Source of the DNA: Arion vulgaris
Taxonomy: Eukaryota; Mollusca; Gastropoda; Stylommatophora; Arionidae
NCBI GenBank assembly: GCA_020796225.1
Contig: CM036753.1
Coordinates: forward strand, 76,373,865-76,437,864
Reading direction: 5' to 3'
Length of the DNA stretch: 64,000 bases
The notes under the pieces were generated by a model that saw only the letters and a program-made list of their open reading frames with translations, made no database searches and was not told the DNA's origin. The translations under genes and the position numbers were made by a program. Below are positions 20,721 through 31,590 of the stretch, in pieces. Numbering within the stretch: the stretch's first letter is position 1; each line of letters begins with the position of its first letter.

Positions 20721-20940
20721 ACAAACGCCACGTCTTTGACACATACAGTTTGCCAACAAACGCCACGTCTTTGACACATACATTTGCGTCTTTGCCAACA
20801 TTGAAACGCCACGTCTTTGACACTACAGTTTGCCAACAAACGCCACGTCTTTGACATACAGTTTGCCAACAAACGCCACGTCTTTGACTACAGTTTGCCA
20901 ACAAACACAACAAACCCCTAAGCCACAGACGCGTCTTTGA
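20715..20940. repeat. Minisatellite at the head of SINE D copy 1
   Basis: Six or so units of ~36 bp containing CAGTTTGCCAACAAACGCCA then CGTCTTTGACACATA, the last ones shortened by deletions. The unit joins a SINE D segment (AATTTGCCAACAAA) and SINE head text (CCACAGACGC-like) to the neighbouring TTTGACACATACA minisatellite motif. Confidence 0.85.
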
Positions 20941-21150
20941 CACATACAGACAATATATATACCGACGTTCTGAGTTCTAATCACACTGAAGACAATTTGG
21001 TTGCAAATTGTTTCGTGTGGATTTTTACAAAGGACGATGACACCACCCGTTCAGAAAGCAATGGCAAGCTACTGAACATAATAATGCCTAGAAAAATCAC
21101 AAACAGCGTTAAAAGCTGGGGTTGATTTGTAAAGGATATGCAATTAACTT
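20941..21150 (+). mobile_element. SINE family D, copy 2 (right arm of an inverted pair)
   Basis: Plus-strand SINE D from GACGTTCTGAGTTCTAATCAC (decayed B-box) through GGACGATGACACCACCCG and AAAGCAATGGCAAGCTACTG to AAAGGATATGCAATTAAC and a T run. Near-mirror of copy 1. Confidence 0.85.
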
Positions 21151-21159
21151 TTTTTTTTA

Positions 21160-22345
21160 ACCCACATATAGTAACATTGTCAAACTTCTCCTTTTGTAAC
21201 AAGTTCTTTGTTGATAGATTTGACTCTCCGTTACTTTCTGCTTTTAGCACTGTTTATATTGGTTATCTGCCGCATTTTGCTACGTCGTAATCTTTTAAAG
21301 TTTATCTGTTGTCAGCTATATATGGTAGTTTAGAAAATATTACATGTGGTGGTCCTGTTTAATAGCTTGACTAGGGAGTTGATCTGACAGCTGGGGTTTC
21401 TGTAACAATATGATGTACATGATTAGAGAGAGAGAGAGAGGGGATACTAGCCCAGCTTTGAATTCTCGAGAAACAGTGTCTTGTTAGCTAAGCATTAAGA
21501 TAAAATGTAACACGCTCGTTCAGAGCGCTGGCCTGCACACACTTACACCTTACACACACTTACACATATACACACACATTAAACGTTCTTTACAAAAACA
21601 AGTATTAAAATAATGTTCATAAAGTTGCAGCCAATAAAAAAGAAATGAAGAAGAAGAAGGTCAATAAGCAGCCATAAGTCCGTCATCAGAAATGTCTCTC
21701 TGCACGCTCACATAAAACACTTCTGCTTCATCCTGCTCGCTTTCAGTTAATTACACGGTCTGTAATTATGTTCTCCGTGTTGTACTTGGTACTGCCTCAG
21801 TTGTCTTCAAGTCGCATTCAATTTGTGTCTTGAAGTTCGCCTTATGTAGTCAGTCGCTATGTGTTTAACAGTTACATTTCCCTTTTATCACTGTCTTATT
21901 GGATACGATACAATACATGCTTAAAAACACAGGGTTCTCCAGGTCCGTTGAAACACATTCATACTCAGCTATTTTTCCTGCGGACACTATTTACTTGTTG
22001 CAATTTTTGTTGTCCATATGCTGCACATTATTCCTGAATCTTAACCTTTCACTCTGTATTTTGTTGTTTACTTCTGAACGCACTTATATTGAAATGTACA
22101 CTGAACTAGTCTGAATACTGGATTTGCATTAACTTAAAAAGATAACTCAGCCTGTGTATCGGCTCAGAGGAGTGAATGAGTTAACGTAGCTACACACTTA
22201 GTATACTTGGTATTACAATTATAGTTACTATTATCCAATGCTTGTTAAATTGATTCGATTGATGGATGAGAAAAAAAAGGATTGATGGAATTGAAGTACT
22301 TTGAAAAAAAATTATAAGGAGGGACATTCTAGGGAAGCGAAGAAG
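21160..22345. other. AT-rich spacer, possible TTAA-type MITE end
   Basis: Contains a GA microsatellite (21426-21441) and CA-rich DNA (21535-21580). The sequence GGAGTGAATGAGTTAAC at 22167-22183 resembles GGAGTGAAAGAGTTAAA at 6788 and, inverted, TAACCCTTTCGCTCC at 5740. This could be a TTAA-targeting (piggyBac-like) terminus, but it is weak. Confidence 0.35.
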
Positions 22346-22349
22346 ATGA

Positions 22350-22700
22350 TTTCTTTAATATCAACCTCCATCTCTCTACTCCAGGTATACCTAGACTTTC
22401 TCCTACTCCTCTTTCACTGTGGGTTCCAAAACAGTGCCTTTCTTGCAATGATTCCGGTCGGCCTTCTCAATGTGTGTCCTATCCATCATCAACGTCACTT
22501 CCGTAGCTCTTTCTCCACTGGTATCTGCTTAGTTTTTTCTCTGAGTTGCTCGTTCGTAATTTTATCATACCACCCCAGTCCTTCTATTGTACGTAAACAT
22601 CCATTTATGAATGTCTGTAGTTTTCTGGTGGTTTCTGTTGTTGTCTTCCATGTTTCCGAGCCATATGACAGTACTGACATTCCATTTGATTGAAAGATTC
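22350..22700 (-). mobile_element. LINE C-terminal tail fragment
   Basis: Minus frame: S-V-L-S-Y-G-S-E-T-W-K, then T-F-I-N-G-C-L-R-T-I and K-I-T-N-E-Q-L. A frameshifted continuation at 22395-22495 corresponds to G-H-T-L-R-R. Different family from the ATT-tailed LINE that follows on the opposite strand. Confidence 0.85.
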
Positions 22701-22719
22701 TCAGCTGCGAAAATGTATA

Positions 22720-23040
22720 CAGGATGTGATCTCACGTATATTAGAGCATAAAGAAATTCTGATGCTGGTAAAGTTCTGCACATGGATACTACTGGATGAA
22801 ATATATATAGACGGCTGTGGAAAATAATGAACATAAAATGTGACGAATTCAGGAGATGTGATGAATTTTTGATCAACCGCTAGTAACAAATGTTAGAAGA
22901 AAGAGAAGATGGAGATCTGTTGGACATACTCTGAGAAGAAATGATAGAAGAATAACAAAGTAAGAAAGACAGGACACTTTGGGAAACCTTGAAACGAACT
23001 TTACCAGAGAGAGGCGGAAATATCGGACTTAGTTGTATTT
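22720..23040 (+). mobile_element. LINE 3' fragment (ATT-tailed family), decayed
   Basis: Nucleotide matches to the 47.6-kb copy: AAAATAATGAACATAAAATG, GACGAATTCAGGAGATGTGA, AGAGAAGATGGAGATCTGTTGG and CTTGAAACGAACTTTACC. Stops and frameshifts throughout. Confidence 0.8.
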
Positions 23041-23054
23041 ATATATAAATATAA

Positions 23055-23086
<32 letters not shown>

Positions 23087-23088
23087 TT
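23037..23088. repeat. AT-rich microsatellite
   Basis: TATATATAAATA and (AT)n tract following the LINE 3' end. Confidence 0.9.
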
Positions 23089-23403
23089 TTTTGCACGGCA
23101 AAACAAGAATATTAAGTATAAAGTATCGAAATCGTGTGAAACCAAGATTAATGAGAAGTTGCAAAAACGCGCTCAATAAACATCAAGCAAATATCATATT
23201 GAACATGTTAAATATTCTACTAGCTTATTGAGTTAATTAAATATTGAAACAGCTATAAATAATGAATCTTCTGAAGGTGACAACTCAATCCGTCCAATCG
23301 ACAACCTCGTCTCCTTACAAATAATAGACGTGTTTCTAAATTCTACCAAATAATTAACACATGTTTATTTTAAATGTGTTACAATTAGACTATCAGTTCA
23401 CGC
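23089..23403. other. AT-rich spacer
   Basis: No feature recognised. Confidence 0.5.
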
Positions 23404-23775
23404 ATACTTCTTCTTCTTCTTCTTCAAACGCTGCATATCGACCACCTGTCAACCACTCTGCGTGATTTGTATGTGATCTGAGCCTAAGAGCGATTGTACG
23501 CTGTGCTAGTTATGCGCCTACAAGTAGGCCAGCACATCCGATTTCTGTGGTGCTTCTTATTTACTAGGGTAGCATCTCTAGGGCATACATTAGTCGCCTC
23601 CTAGACATCATTAGTCGTCTAGACATGCATTAGTCGCTCTAGGACTGCATTAGTCGCCTCTAGGACAGCATTATGCTCATACAGCATTAGTCGCTTCCTA
23701 GGACATGCATTGTAGGTTGCAGTGGTGCTATTCTTTGCTTCCCTTGCGGGCCCCGTCACCACACGGGCGATTTCA
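23404..23775 (-). mobile_element. SINE family F (related to E), copy 1
   Basis: Left end is the (CTT)n complement of a GAA tail; then ATATCGACCACCTGTCAACC, CTGAGCCTAAGAGCG, and at the right GGTGCTATTCTTTGCTTCCC and GGGCCCCGTCACC. The same layout is at 39.08 kb. The middle is expanded by a small tandem repeat. Confidence 0.75.
23579..23706. repeat. ~22-bp tandem repeat inside SINE F
   Basis: Five to six variable copies of CATTAGTCGCCTCTAGGACA. The corresponding position in the 39.1-kb copy has only one such segment, so the array expanded within the SINE. Units carry unusually frequent short indels. Confidence 0.85.
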
Positions 23776-24187
23776 CACATACAAACACGCATGAGCACGC
23801 ACACATCCACCCACACACGCACGCACGCACACACGCACAAACTGTTTCATTAATGAAGTATATATCTTGTTAATTCATCAAATTCTTGAAAACTCATATT
23901 TCCATTGGGATCACAAGAAGGAACTGCTAATATTGTAAAAGAAATCGAGAAACTGCAGAAGTAAATTTATACACAGATACCTGTTTACATGAACGTCCGT
24001 ACAGAGATGAAATCCACGACAAAATTGCAGAGAAAACAATGAAATATTGTAAGATTTATCTGCAATAAACGAAAGAGTAATGATGAGACGGGAAAACAGG
24101 TAACATTAAAACGTCTTGATAAAAGAGAGAAGAATGAAAATAACAAACCAAGATACGTATCTGACTGGGAATATAACGTCTATAATT
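23776..24187. other. CA-rich tract and AT-rich spacer
   Basis: ACACGCACGC-type microsatellite at 23780-23840, then DNA with no recognised feature. Confidence 0.5.
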
Positions 24188-24195
24188 ATCTAGCC

Positions 24196-24850
24196 CAGCG
24201 GTTCCCAAACTTTGCATTACCGCTGACACCCTTTTAAATACATTTTGCTGCCGCGGAACCCCCTTCACCCCCACCCTCCCCAAAGTTTCTATATATGAAA
24301 ATCTACTAGCGATGGAGTTGTAAATACACCACACCAACAGTTCAAGCTGATTCCAATTTTTCAGACTGCTGAAATCTTCAAATGATCTTTCATTTTGTTC
24401 TGTCAGACATTTAGACTCCGGTCAAATCCGGGTCCTTTGACTTCGCAGTGAAACTAGTTTGAAAATGAAAATCGTGGCATATCCCAAAGGACGTAGCCAT
24501 CAACCACAGTAAACAAGTCGTTGATTTTCTAGGCACCACTTATACGTTCAGTAGTTTGCCATTGCTTTCTGAACGGGTGGCGCCATCGTCCTTTGTTAAA
24601 ATCAACGGAAACAATTTGCAAGCAAACTGTCCGCAGCGTGATTCGAACTCAGAACGTCGGGTTAATAGACAGAGTCACTAACCCCTAGGCCACAGACGCC
24701 ACTTGAAACTAGTTTACCACTGTTTTTAGACATGTTTTTAAAATATATATTTTTGTTCAAAATGTCAAAGATAATATTTCTTCAAGCTCTTGAGGACCCA
24801 TGTGAGTACGTCGCGATCCACTGGGGTCCGCGGCCCCAGTTTGAAAGCTG
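24196..24850. mobile_element. Non-autonomous hAT-like element, copy 1, with nested SINE D
   Basis: Left end CAGCGGTTCCCAAACTTTGC, right end CCAGTTTGAAAGCTG. Internal blocks CTAGCGATGGAGTTGTAAA, CTTCAAATGATCTTTCATTT and TTTCTTCAAGCTCTTGAGGA match the copy at 48758-49135. The 8-bp flanks ATCTAGCC and TTCTAATC agree at 5 positions. Confidence 0.82.
24461..24703 (-). mobile_element. SINE family D, copy 3, nested in the hAT element
   Basis: Full-length minus-strand SINE D, tail GAAAATGAAAATCGTGGC at the left, tRNA-like head at the right (minus strand GTGGCCTAGGGGTTAGTG and GAGTTCGAATCACGC as A and B boxes). Perfect 12-bp duplication TGAAACTAGTTT at 24449-24460 and 24704-24715. Confidence 0.93.
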
Positions 24851-24904
24851 TTCTAATCAACAGTGGTGATTGAACAAAGACAGGTATATACAGAATTACA
24901 TAAG

Positions 24905-25140
24905 TAAGTAAAGGTAAAGGAACCCTTTCATACCTTGGTGTATATAGGGAAATACAGTGTTAGGCCTGTATTTTTATTGACAGTCGGCACACGATGGGTG
25001 AAGTGTTCAGCATCACACCGGCCGCCTTTACTTTCTCAGAGCATGCCTGGTACCCAGTTGAGGCTAGATCGGCCTGAGAGCCGTCGCGGTCGGGAAAAAT
25101 TCCACGCCCACTGTGTGAGCTCAACCCGGACCACCATCAT
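24905..25140 (-). mobile_element. SINE family A, copy 2
   Basis: CCTTGGTGTATATAGGG, TTGACAGTCGGCACACG, AGCATCACACCGGCCGCC and CGGCCTGAGAGCCGTCGCGG match the copies at 3.4, 31.7 and 33.3 kb. Confidence 0.85.
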
Positions 25141-25149
25141 AAGTAGTGA

Positions 25150-25225
25150 AATATTAATGATTAACTATGAAAATAAACAATACTCAACGTTTCGGTACTA
25201 GACCCTTATCAAGAACAAATATGAA
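25150..25225. repeat. Short 'ACGTTTCGG' terminal-type repeat
   Basis: CAATACTCAACGTTTCGGTACTAGACCC then TTATCAAGAA resembles 40335-40365 (CAACGTTTCGACCAACAAGG then CCTTTATCAA). Such motifs recur at the termini of some invertebrate retroelements (Penelope-like elements are one candidate). Class uncertain. Confidence 0.35.
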
Positions 25226-25250
25226 AAGAATACCTAATTAACGAACACAT

Positions 25251-26961
25251 AATACTATAGTGCGTTTCAAATCTCGTGCCCACAAACTTCTACTAATATC
25301 TCAATAACCCGTGCACGAAATACAACGTAATTTGGCATGTGGTGTTAGATTTTCAATGACATATCATTTAAATTTATGTAGGTACTGCCATTTTACTGAA
25401 GCGGCGATTTTCTTTGATCTTTGACTACCTAATAATTATTTTGGTAGCACAAAACAGAATTTACAGTAATAAAACAAATTTAATACTTTTAACACTTAAG
25501 TCATCGGTGTATCCACATTTTTCACGTGTGTGGAAATCATGCAAAAAGAAATGACTTTATTTCAACTTGTACATTCATTTCGATACAGTTGTCATGTTAA
25601 GAGGCCAGGATGATTGTGGTGGTCTTGAAAAGGACCAGATGTGTACATTGACGACAATCTCATGCAAATATCTGTATTGCATATTTTTTTACTAGACGAC
25701 GTCGGAACTTTGCCTTCTTGTGCCACTACATTGTGTTATGATGCATTGTCCATTATCAGACAAGAGGGCCTATGTCGGAAGTATAGTTTTCTCAATCCAC
25801 TCTCTAAATATATGACCGTTCATTTCTGTGTGGCAGTCCCGATTATTGGCCGATTTCGGAACAAATAGGAGTTGAGCATTCTTCAACAGCCCACTTTATC
25901 TCTACATGCCATGTGCAATTATAAAACGCTGCCCTGTGCCACTTGGTACTAATTTCTTAATCGTTCCATCTGATGACTGCCGTTCTTTTCCATTGGTGTG
26001 GTGAGCATTAATCCATGTTTCGTCTAAATACACAATGTCATAGCTTTGTCGATGCATTTCTCTAACTTCACGCAAACATTTGCTTCTCATCACAACTAGA
26101 TGCGGTTTCTGACAGATAATGTTTCTTCCACCGGCTTATTTGTAAATGTGAAGCCTGCTTCCCCCTCCCCCTTCCCGTCTTCCCCCATCCTAACAGCTCC
26201 TCATAATGTCGATTTTGACACATCGATGTCGTTGTTCTTTCTAAGCCCCATCTTTCATTTCCTTAATATCACTGTTTCTTTCAACTCAAACATTCGACAC
26301 AATTATCTTCGAATAAGGTCTCTATCAAAACTATCTACGACTTTCTTTCTACCTTGCGTTCTTGCTTGCATTACACATGTACTTGAAAAGTCTTGGAGCC
26401 AGCGATTGAATGTACATCGATTTACTCCCAAAACGCACATTGCCCTCTGCTCAAGGTTAGAAATGCTCTCACCCTTAGCTTCTGTACAAAAATATTTCGG
26501 TTCATCGGTATTGTGATGCTTTGTATTGTCACAAAATTTACTCTTATACTCATTGTAAAGATCCTACAATGTGCACGCCTATGAAAGGAATGAGGCTATT
26601 GAAATGACCGTCGGAAAACCAAACGTAACTTGTCCGTTCAATTGTAAACACTTTTGGTCCGGGTGTTATCGGTAAAACACTAAAAACACGTGGATATTGA
26701 GGTTTTTAAAATTACGCACCAATAACAACAATAAAGCTACTGTAAAGGTTTTAAATGTATTGCTGGTTCATGTTTGATGTTTTTTGTATACCTCATATAA
26801 GCTAAAGTGAAAACAAGCTGTTTGTTATCATTGCAATTATTTCCTTACAATGTCATGACAATTAATATATCACATGCAAAATATCACATCTTTAAGTTAA
26901 AGGGCTCCGAACTTACATAATTTCAAACATGGGCATAAGTTTTGAAACGTACTATAACTAA
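25251..26961 (-). mobile_element. Tc1/IS630-superfamily DNA transposon, ~1.7 kb, inactivated
   Basis: Inverted ends: left CTATAGTGCGTTTCAAA and right TTTGAAACGTACTATA, extending with mismatches over about 26 bases (CGTGCCCAC / ATGGGCAT region). Between them the minus strand encodes a decayed DDE transposase. The element contains stops and several frame changes. The TA duplication usual for this superfamily is consistent with TA at both edges but not decisive in AT-rich DNA. Confidence 0.72.
25560..26460 (-). pseudogene. DDE transposase pseudogene (IS630/Tc1-like)
   Basis: Minus strand in order: R-C-T-F-N-R-W-L-Q (helix-turn-helix region, ~26.4 kb), C-L-R-E-V-R-E-M-H-R, I-V-Y-L-D-E-T-W-I-N-A-H-H (first catalytic Asp), V-P-S-G-T-G-Q-R-F-I-I-A-H, then out of frame H-T-E-M-N-G-H-I-F and S-D-N-G-Q (second catalytic Asp region). 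Several stops and frameshifts separate these. The motif order is that of DDE_3-type transposases; the third acidic residue was not located. Confidence 0.75.
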
Positions 26962-28094
26962 TGATGTCAAACAAAAGATTCTGGCATACAAACCGGTACC
27001 GAAAGTTGCAGTTGATATTAGTTGCACATTTTATTTGAGATGTTTCGGCTTTATATAACTAACAGTTTCAAGATAAGCCTAGGTCTCACACATGACCAGG
27101 TGAGTTACTTGATTACTAAGTACGATTACTTTCACAGGTATTGCACATCTCACTTTGACTAGTAACGTGTCTGTGGTTTTTCAAGTTCATTTAACGGAAA
27201 CCGAAGCTGTTCTCTATTTTTTATTTTATTTTTGGGTAATAGTTGTGTGTTTTCAACAGAATAGCTAATTGGAGAAATGGAGGCAGCGAGGAATGTGAGG
27301 GTAGGCGATATTTATCAACGGAAACATCACAGGGTAGTATAAAAAATATAAGCGAAACAAATTACATTTTTGTTATAAAATTAGAAATGAAGAGAAATTA
27401 AAAATCAAATACCGAATTCTAGAGTAAATTGTTTTACCCTTGTTTATCCGATTTGACAATATTTACCCGAGTTTACCTTGTTTATCCGATTTGACAATAT
27501 TTACCCGAGTTTACCTTGTTTATCCGAGTTTACCCCCCGCTCCTCTCAAAGGAAAACGGAAATTTCTGTCACGGCCAAATGGTGGTAGCCTTCATAAATC
27601 GCCAAATGACAAAATAAACACTCTTAAACATACTCCGAGTGGCTCTCATTCGAAAGAATGATAACGCTCGGAGTTTGCACGTTCAACCGCACTGGGTCCA
27701 CTCGTTTTTGCCCTTACGAGTAAGGTTATATTACAAAAAAGAAAACAATATTCCACTTTCTTCTTAGACGTCCTCTTGCACTTGTATCAGAACTTGGTTT
27801 GTACAGCGCCTGGAAATATATTTGAGGATCTTTCATTCTGACGAGATGAGGAAACGTATAGATGTTCTGTTTCTCACTGAATGCGACATAGTATGTTGTT
27901 CTTATCCTCGATAGTCTCACTTCTAACACGGTCGCAAATGATTAATTTGGCCACTTTTCTCAGACTTGTTATCTTGCAGGTGTTGATTTTATGTATGTGT
28001 AATTTAGAAATTTAAAATATGTAATTTAAAGTTAGTGTTCATGTTCGACACAGGTAGCATAGGGTTGGCATAAATATGCTATTTATCACCTGTT
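26962..28094. other. AT-rich spacer with a small tandem repeat
   Basis: At 27434-27535 there are about three units of CCTTGTTTATCCGATTTGAC followed by AATATTTACCCGAGTTTA (~37 bp). The rest shows no recognised feature. Confidence 0.6.
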
Positions 28095-28395
28095 CCTTCT
28101 ATTATTATTATTATGATTATATTCTTCTGGCACCGTTATTCGTTACATAAGATATGCACGAAATTTCTTCATACCCTTCTATCCTACGCAACTCGTTCAA
28201 GATCTTCTATGGTACTGAGTTCGATATATCTCCCTCTCTCAGGAAATTTCGTTTCCGAGTTTTCCCAGAGCGTATACCTCCCACGTCAGAGCCTGCTTTG
28301 TTATTTTTATAACACGACTTCTCAGAGTTTGCTCAACCAAGCTCTATGTTCTCTTTTTTATAACAGTTGTTAATAGTGACTGACCAGACATATAA
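28095..28395 (-). mobile_element. LINE 3' fragment (ATT-tailed family), decayed
   Basis: (ATT)n at the left, then TTCTGGCACCGTTATTCGTT, TCCTACGCAACTCGTTCAAG, CAGAGCCTGCTTTG and TATAACAGTTGTTAATAGTG, which parallel the 8.2-kb and 34.2-kb copies. Confidence 0.8.
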
Positions 28396-28827
28396 ATACA
28401 TATGTGTGTGAGTGTGTCTCTATGTATGTGTATATAATATTCAGATGAAGTGATATCTTCATATCAAAGGTTGACTGTAATGAATCTCCAACAATTTCCT
28501 TCGATTGTTGCAGTGGTTGAAATACCAACAGCTATTAGTCTAAATATTGGTATGTCCAATCTACCGTGTATTGCTCACTTAATTTTTACCCGATCTTCAA
28601 TATTTCTCTGTAATACTTTTTTTAACAGAGTGTTTTTGGTATATCTTCAAATTAATTAACTTTTATATTTTGCTCTCTCTTTCAAAAATCCTCTTTGCCA
28701 TCTACAGTTTTTCTAGGATTTCTTTGTTTGCGTGTTCCCATCACCTCCCTCTTCCGTGAAATGCGTTACACTACTTTGTATATAAACATATCAAACTCTT
28801 CAATAATGTCGTCTCTCTATTTGTCCA
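28396..28827. other. AT-rich spacer
   Basis: Short TGTGTGTGAGTGTGT tract near 28400. No gene recognised. Confidence 0.45.
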
Positions 28828-28975
28828 TCTATACATATATAAGAATCAGTTGAATTACATTGTATGTCTGTCCCAATTGTTTGAAGATATTTGGACATCC
28901 TACGAACTTGAAATTTGGCAAGAGGGTAGCTTTCATACATGGCAAGAGGAAAAAATTATCAAACTGAACTGCTAG
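28828..28975 (+). mobile_element. Very short Helitron-like element, 148 bp
   Basis: Begins TCTATACATATATAAGAATC after an A, contains TTGTATGTCTGTCCCAATTG, GACATCCTACGAACTTG and GGTAGCTTTCATACATGG, and ends AACTGCTAG followed by T. The same lead is found in the element at 40.0-40.8 kb. Confidence 0.65.
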
Positions 28976-28987
28976 TATATATATATA

Positions 28988-29290
28988 TTTATGGGTATCG
29001 CTGGTAGCGAAGTTGTTAACACGCTAGTAACAACGTGCCATGAAAATTTCGGGCTCGATGTCAGCTGAGGTAAACATGTTTGGTATGCACACGGTATGCT
29101 GTTGGACTACAGGAAACCATGATCCTTTACTTGGAGATCTAAATTACAAGTACTTCTGAAGTTGGAGCAAGGTCCACCCGAATGACGAAGGATACTGGTG
29201 GCAAGAAAAGCAAGCCTTCCCAAAAAATCAGTCAGTAGTGCCATATTAGGCGCCGTGACAGCCATAATTCATAGAGAGCGTAGCAATAAA
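28988..29290 (+). mobile_element. tRNA-derived SINE family G, copy 1
   Basis: GTATCGCTGGTAGCGAAGTT then GGGCTCGATGTCAGC (B-box position), AAACCATGATCCTTTACTTG, TCTAAATTACAAGTACTTC and GGCAAGAAAAGCAAGCC, ending near GGCGCCGTGACAGCC. Matches the minus-strand copy at 34.93-35.25 kb and the partial at 33.02 kb. Confidence 0.75.
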
Positions 29291-29297
29291 TCATATA

Positions 29298-29319
29298 TAT
29301 ATATATATATATATAAAGT
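29298..29319. repeat. (AT)n microsatellite
   Basis: ATATAT run after SINE G copy 1. Confidence 0.9.
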
Positions 29320-31422
29320 CTGCATAAAATGTAACGAGTTGTATAGTTGGTTCCTGTTTGTCTCGTAAACAACTAATTGTATAAACATGGCAGTAATATA
29401 ACAAATACGCAATTACGACTACCACTGTTTATGAACTGAATTATACTATTTTACCTATCTCGTATGTTCACTCATAACTTGCACTTTCATTTCCCGGAGT
29501 GGCACCCCAGTCAGTGGAACAGATTTGATATTATATCAACATGATGCGCATAGCATTCCTACATAATAACCTTAGAGTGGTATATTTATGAAATACATGG
29601 AAAGTAACAAAGGAAACAAACTGATAGTGTTCCCGTTGTCATACTACACCATTCGCGATACTGACAGCTCACCATCTTGATGCATACAGTCATTAGAAAA
29701 GTTATAACTAGCAACTGATTCTGTTAATACAAAAACATTTGCTAATAATTTGGTAAGATACATTGAGAAGAAAGTTTGAATTAAAATGGACATTCAATTT
29801 ACTACAGATAATATTTTTGAATCTCTCTTGTAACGCAGTAAACGAAGATTGATTACAGCTGCGAATTTTTTTATTTTTTTTTTAACAACGGATACTGTTA
29901 CGTTTGATTTTTTTTTTATGTGTGCATTCTAATAGTTTAGTTTTTGTATGTTTATCTCTCTTTACTTTCTCCTGTTTGAAGGTAATTACCAGCAGACTCA
30001 TTTCATATCGACATTTTTCTGTTTCTTTTGTGAAACTAACTTTCATGTTTTTTTTCTTCAAAATTTCAAATAGAATTCATGTACATTAAATCTCTACTTT
30101 GCTTCTATTTATTCTTTGTCTGTATACACTTTTAGACTATCATTTATCACCAATATTTTTTTCTAAATTTATTAATAACACAATATGAACAATTCATTAC
30201 AGTTTCTGTAAGAAAGCCATTTTGATAGATTCGTGTTTTGAGTCCTGATACATCCACCGATAATCTGTGCGACTACTGTTCAATAGGATACATATTTGTT
30301 ACAGATAAGTTAGTAATACGATTTTGCAACATTAATACCTAACTTTATAGCACCACATCTACTCAGTTATACTGTATCATGGTGTTAGATCTGATTGATC
30401 ATATAGGGAGACAGCACTGACTTGGGAATAAACTAAAAAAGACTGGAGGTTGAAAGTCTCAATAGACGACACCCACTCATACCGCAAACTGCCATTTGGA
30501 CTTTCCGAGGATCCCCCTGACTGAGAGTCGGACACAATAACTGTCCCAGTAAACGAAGTCCCAGAGAACCAATGGTGGCAGCAGTAACAGTCAACCTCCA
30601 TCCCCATCCTGTAAGTAGTTGTCATGTATGCTCCGTTCAGCTCTGCAACGCGCTCTCAAGCTAAGATACCCCAGCGGGATTTCTCACCACTATACACTTG
30701 TCCATTATACAACATCTTGATCATTACTTGCGTTATCTGCTATCAATATTCTTGCAATGAATTATTTCAACTGAAGCTGTTCATAGCCACTGATTTCTAT
30801 TTTATTTAATCTTCGGATGATTTTTTAATCAGGAAATTTGGCACACAACTAGAAATATTATTCTGAGAATTCAGATATTTTTCTTTAACAAATATCTTGT
30901 TCTCATTCTTCGTATCATATAACGAGATATAATAATTAATTACCAGCTGTGAAAGAGAAGCAGATAACAATCAATAAAGACAGAGATTAAAGAGAGAAAG
31001 TTGAAATTTCCAAGGTATATTCATGTGAAATAACTTGAAAAATATAATTAAATATGCACGTGACAGACTGGAGGATCAGATCGAGGAGACTGAGTAATAA
31101 GACAAGAAGGGAAGTTGAAGATGAAGCTAACGAAATCAGTGACTATAGACGAACTAGGAGGAGACGGTCCAAAGACGGTGAAATATGTGACTAGCAATAG
31201 AAGCAGTTCTACTTTTCAAGACAAGATAGATGGATACATGATGAGAAATAATACACTATGTCAATAAGTCACCGGTTGCTATGTATTTTATGCAGCTGTT
31301 TTTGTCAATTTATTTTTAAAATCTGCCCACAGTTATATTGAATGGTTTCAACTAAAGACGTTTTTATTATAATAGTTCGTTTCTTACAGAATTTTTTGTG
31401 TCTTTATCTTTTATTATTTCAT
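29320..31422. other. AT-rich, probably intronic DNA with one coding-looking patch
   Basis: Mostly low-complexity. See the separate entry for 30424-30611. No other gene, RNA or repeat recognised. Confidence 0.45.
30424..30611 (-). other. Possible isolated exon of unknown identity
   Basis: This GC-richer patch stands out from its surroundings. On the minus strand it is open, preceded by ACTTACAG (acceptor-like) and followed by CCAAGTCAGT (weak donor-like). The frame reads M-G-M-E-V-D-C-Y-C-C-H-H-W-F-S-G-T and later S-L-R-Y-E-W-V-S-S-I. I do not recognise the protein. It could equally be an unidentified TE fragment. Confidence 0.25.
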
Positions 31423-31590
31423 TGAAAATGAAAATCGTGGCATATCCTTTACAGGACGTAGCCATCAACCACAGTAAACTAGTCCTTGATTTTCTAGGCA
31501 TCATTTATACGTTCAGTAGTTTGCCATTGCTTTCTGAACGGTGAGATCTAATTTTACCTTTTTTGTAAAATCCCACGGAAAGGAATTTTT
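31423..31590 (-). mobile_element. SINE family D, copy 4, 5'-truncated
   Basis: GAAAATGAAAATCGTGGCAT, ACAGGACGTAGCCATCAACC and CGTTCAGTAGTTTGCCATTG, then GTGAGATCTAATTTTACC, the alternative body also used by copies 5 and 6. The tRNA-like head is missing. Confidence 0.85.
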
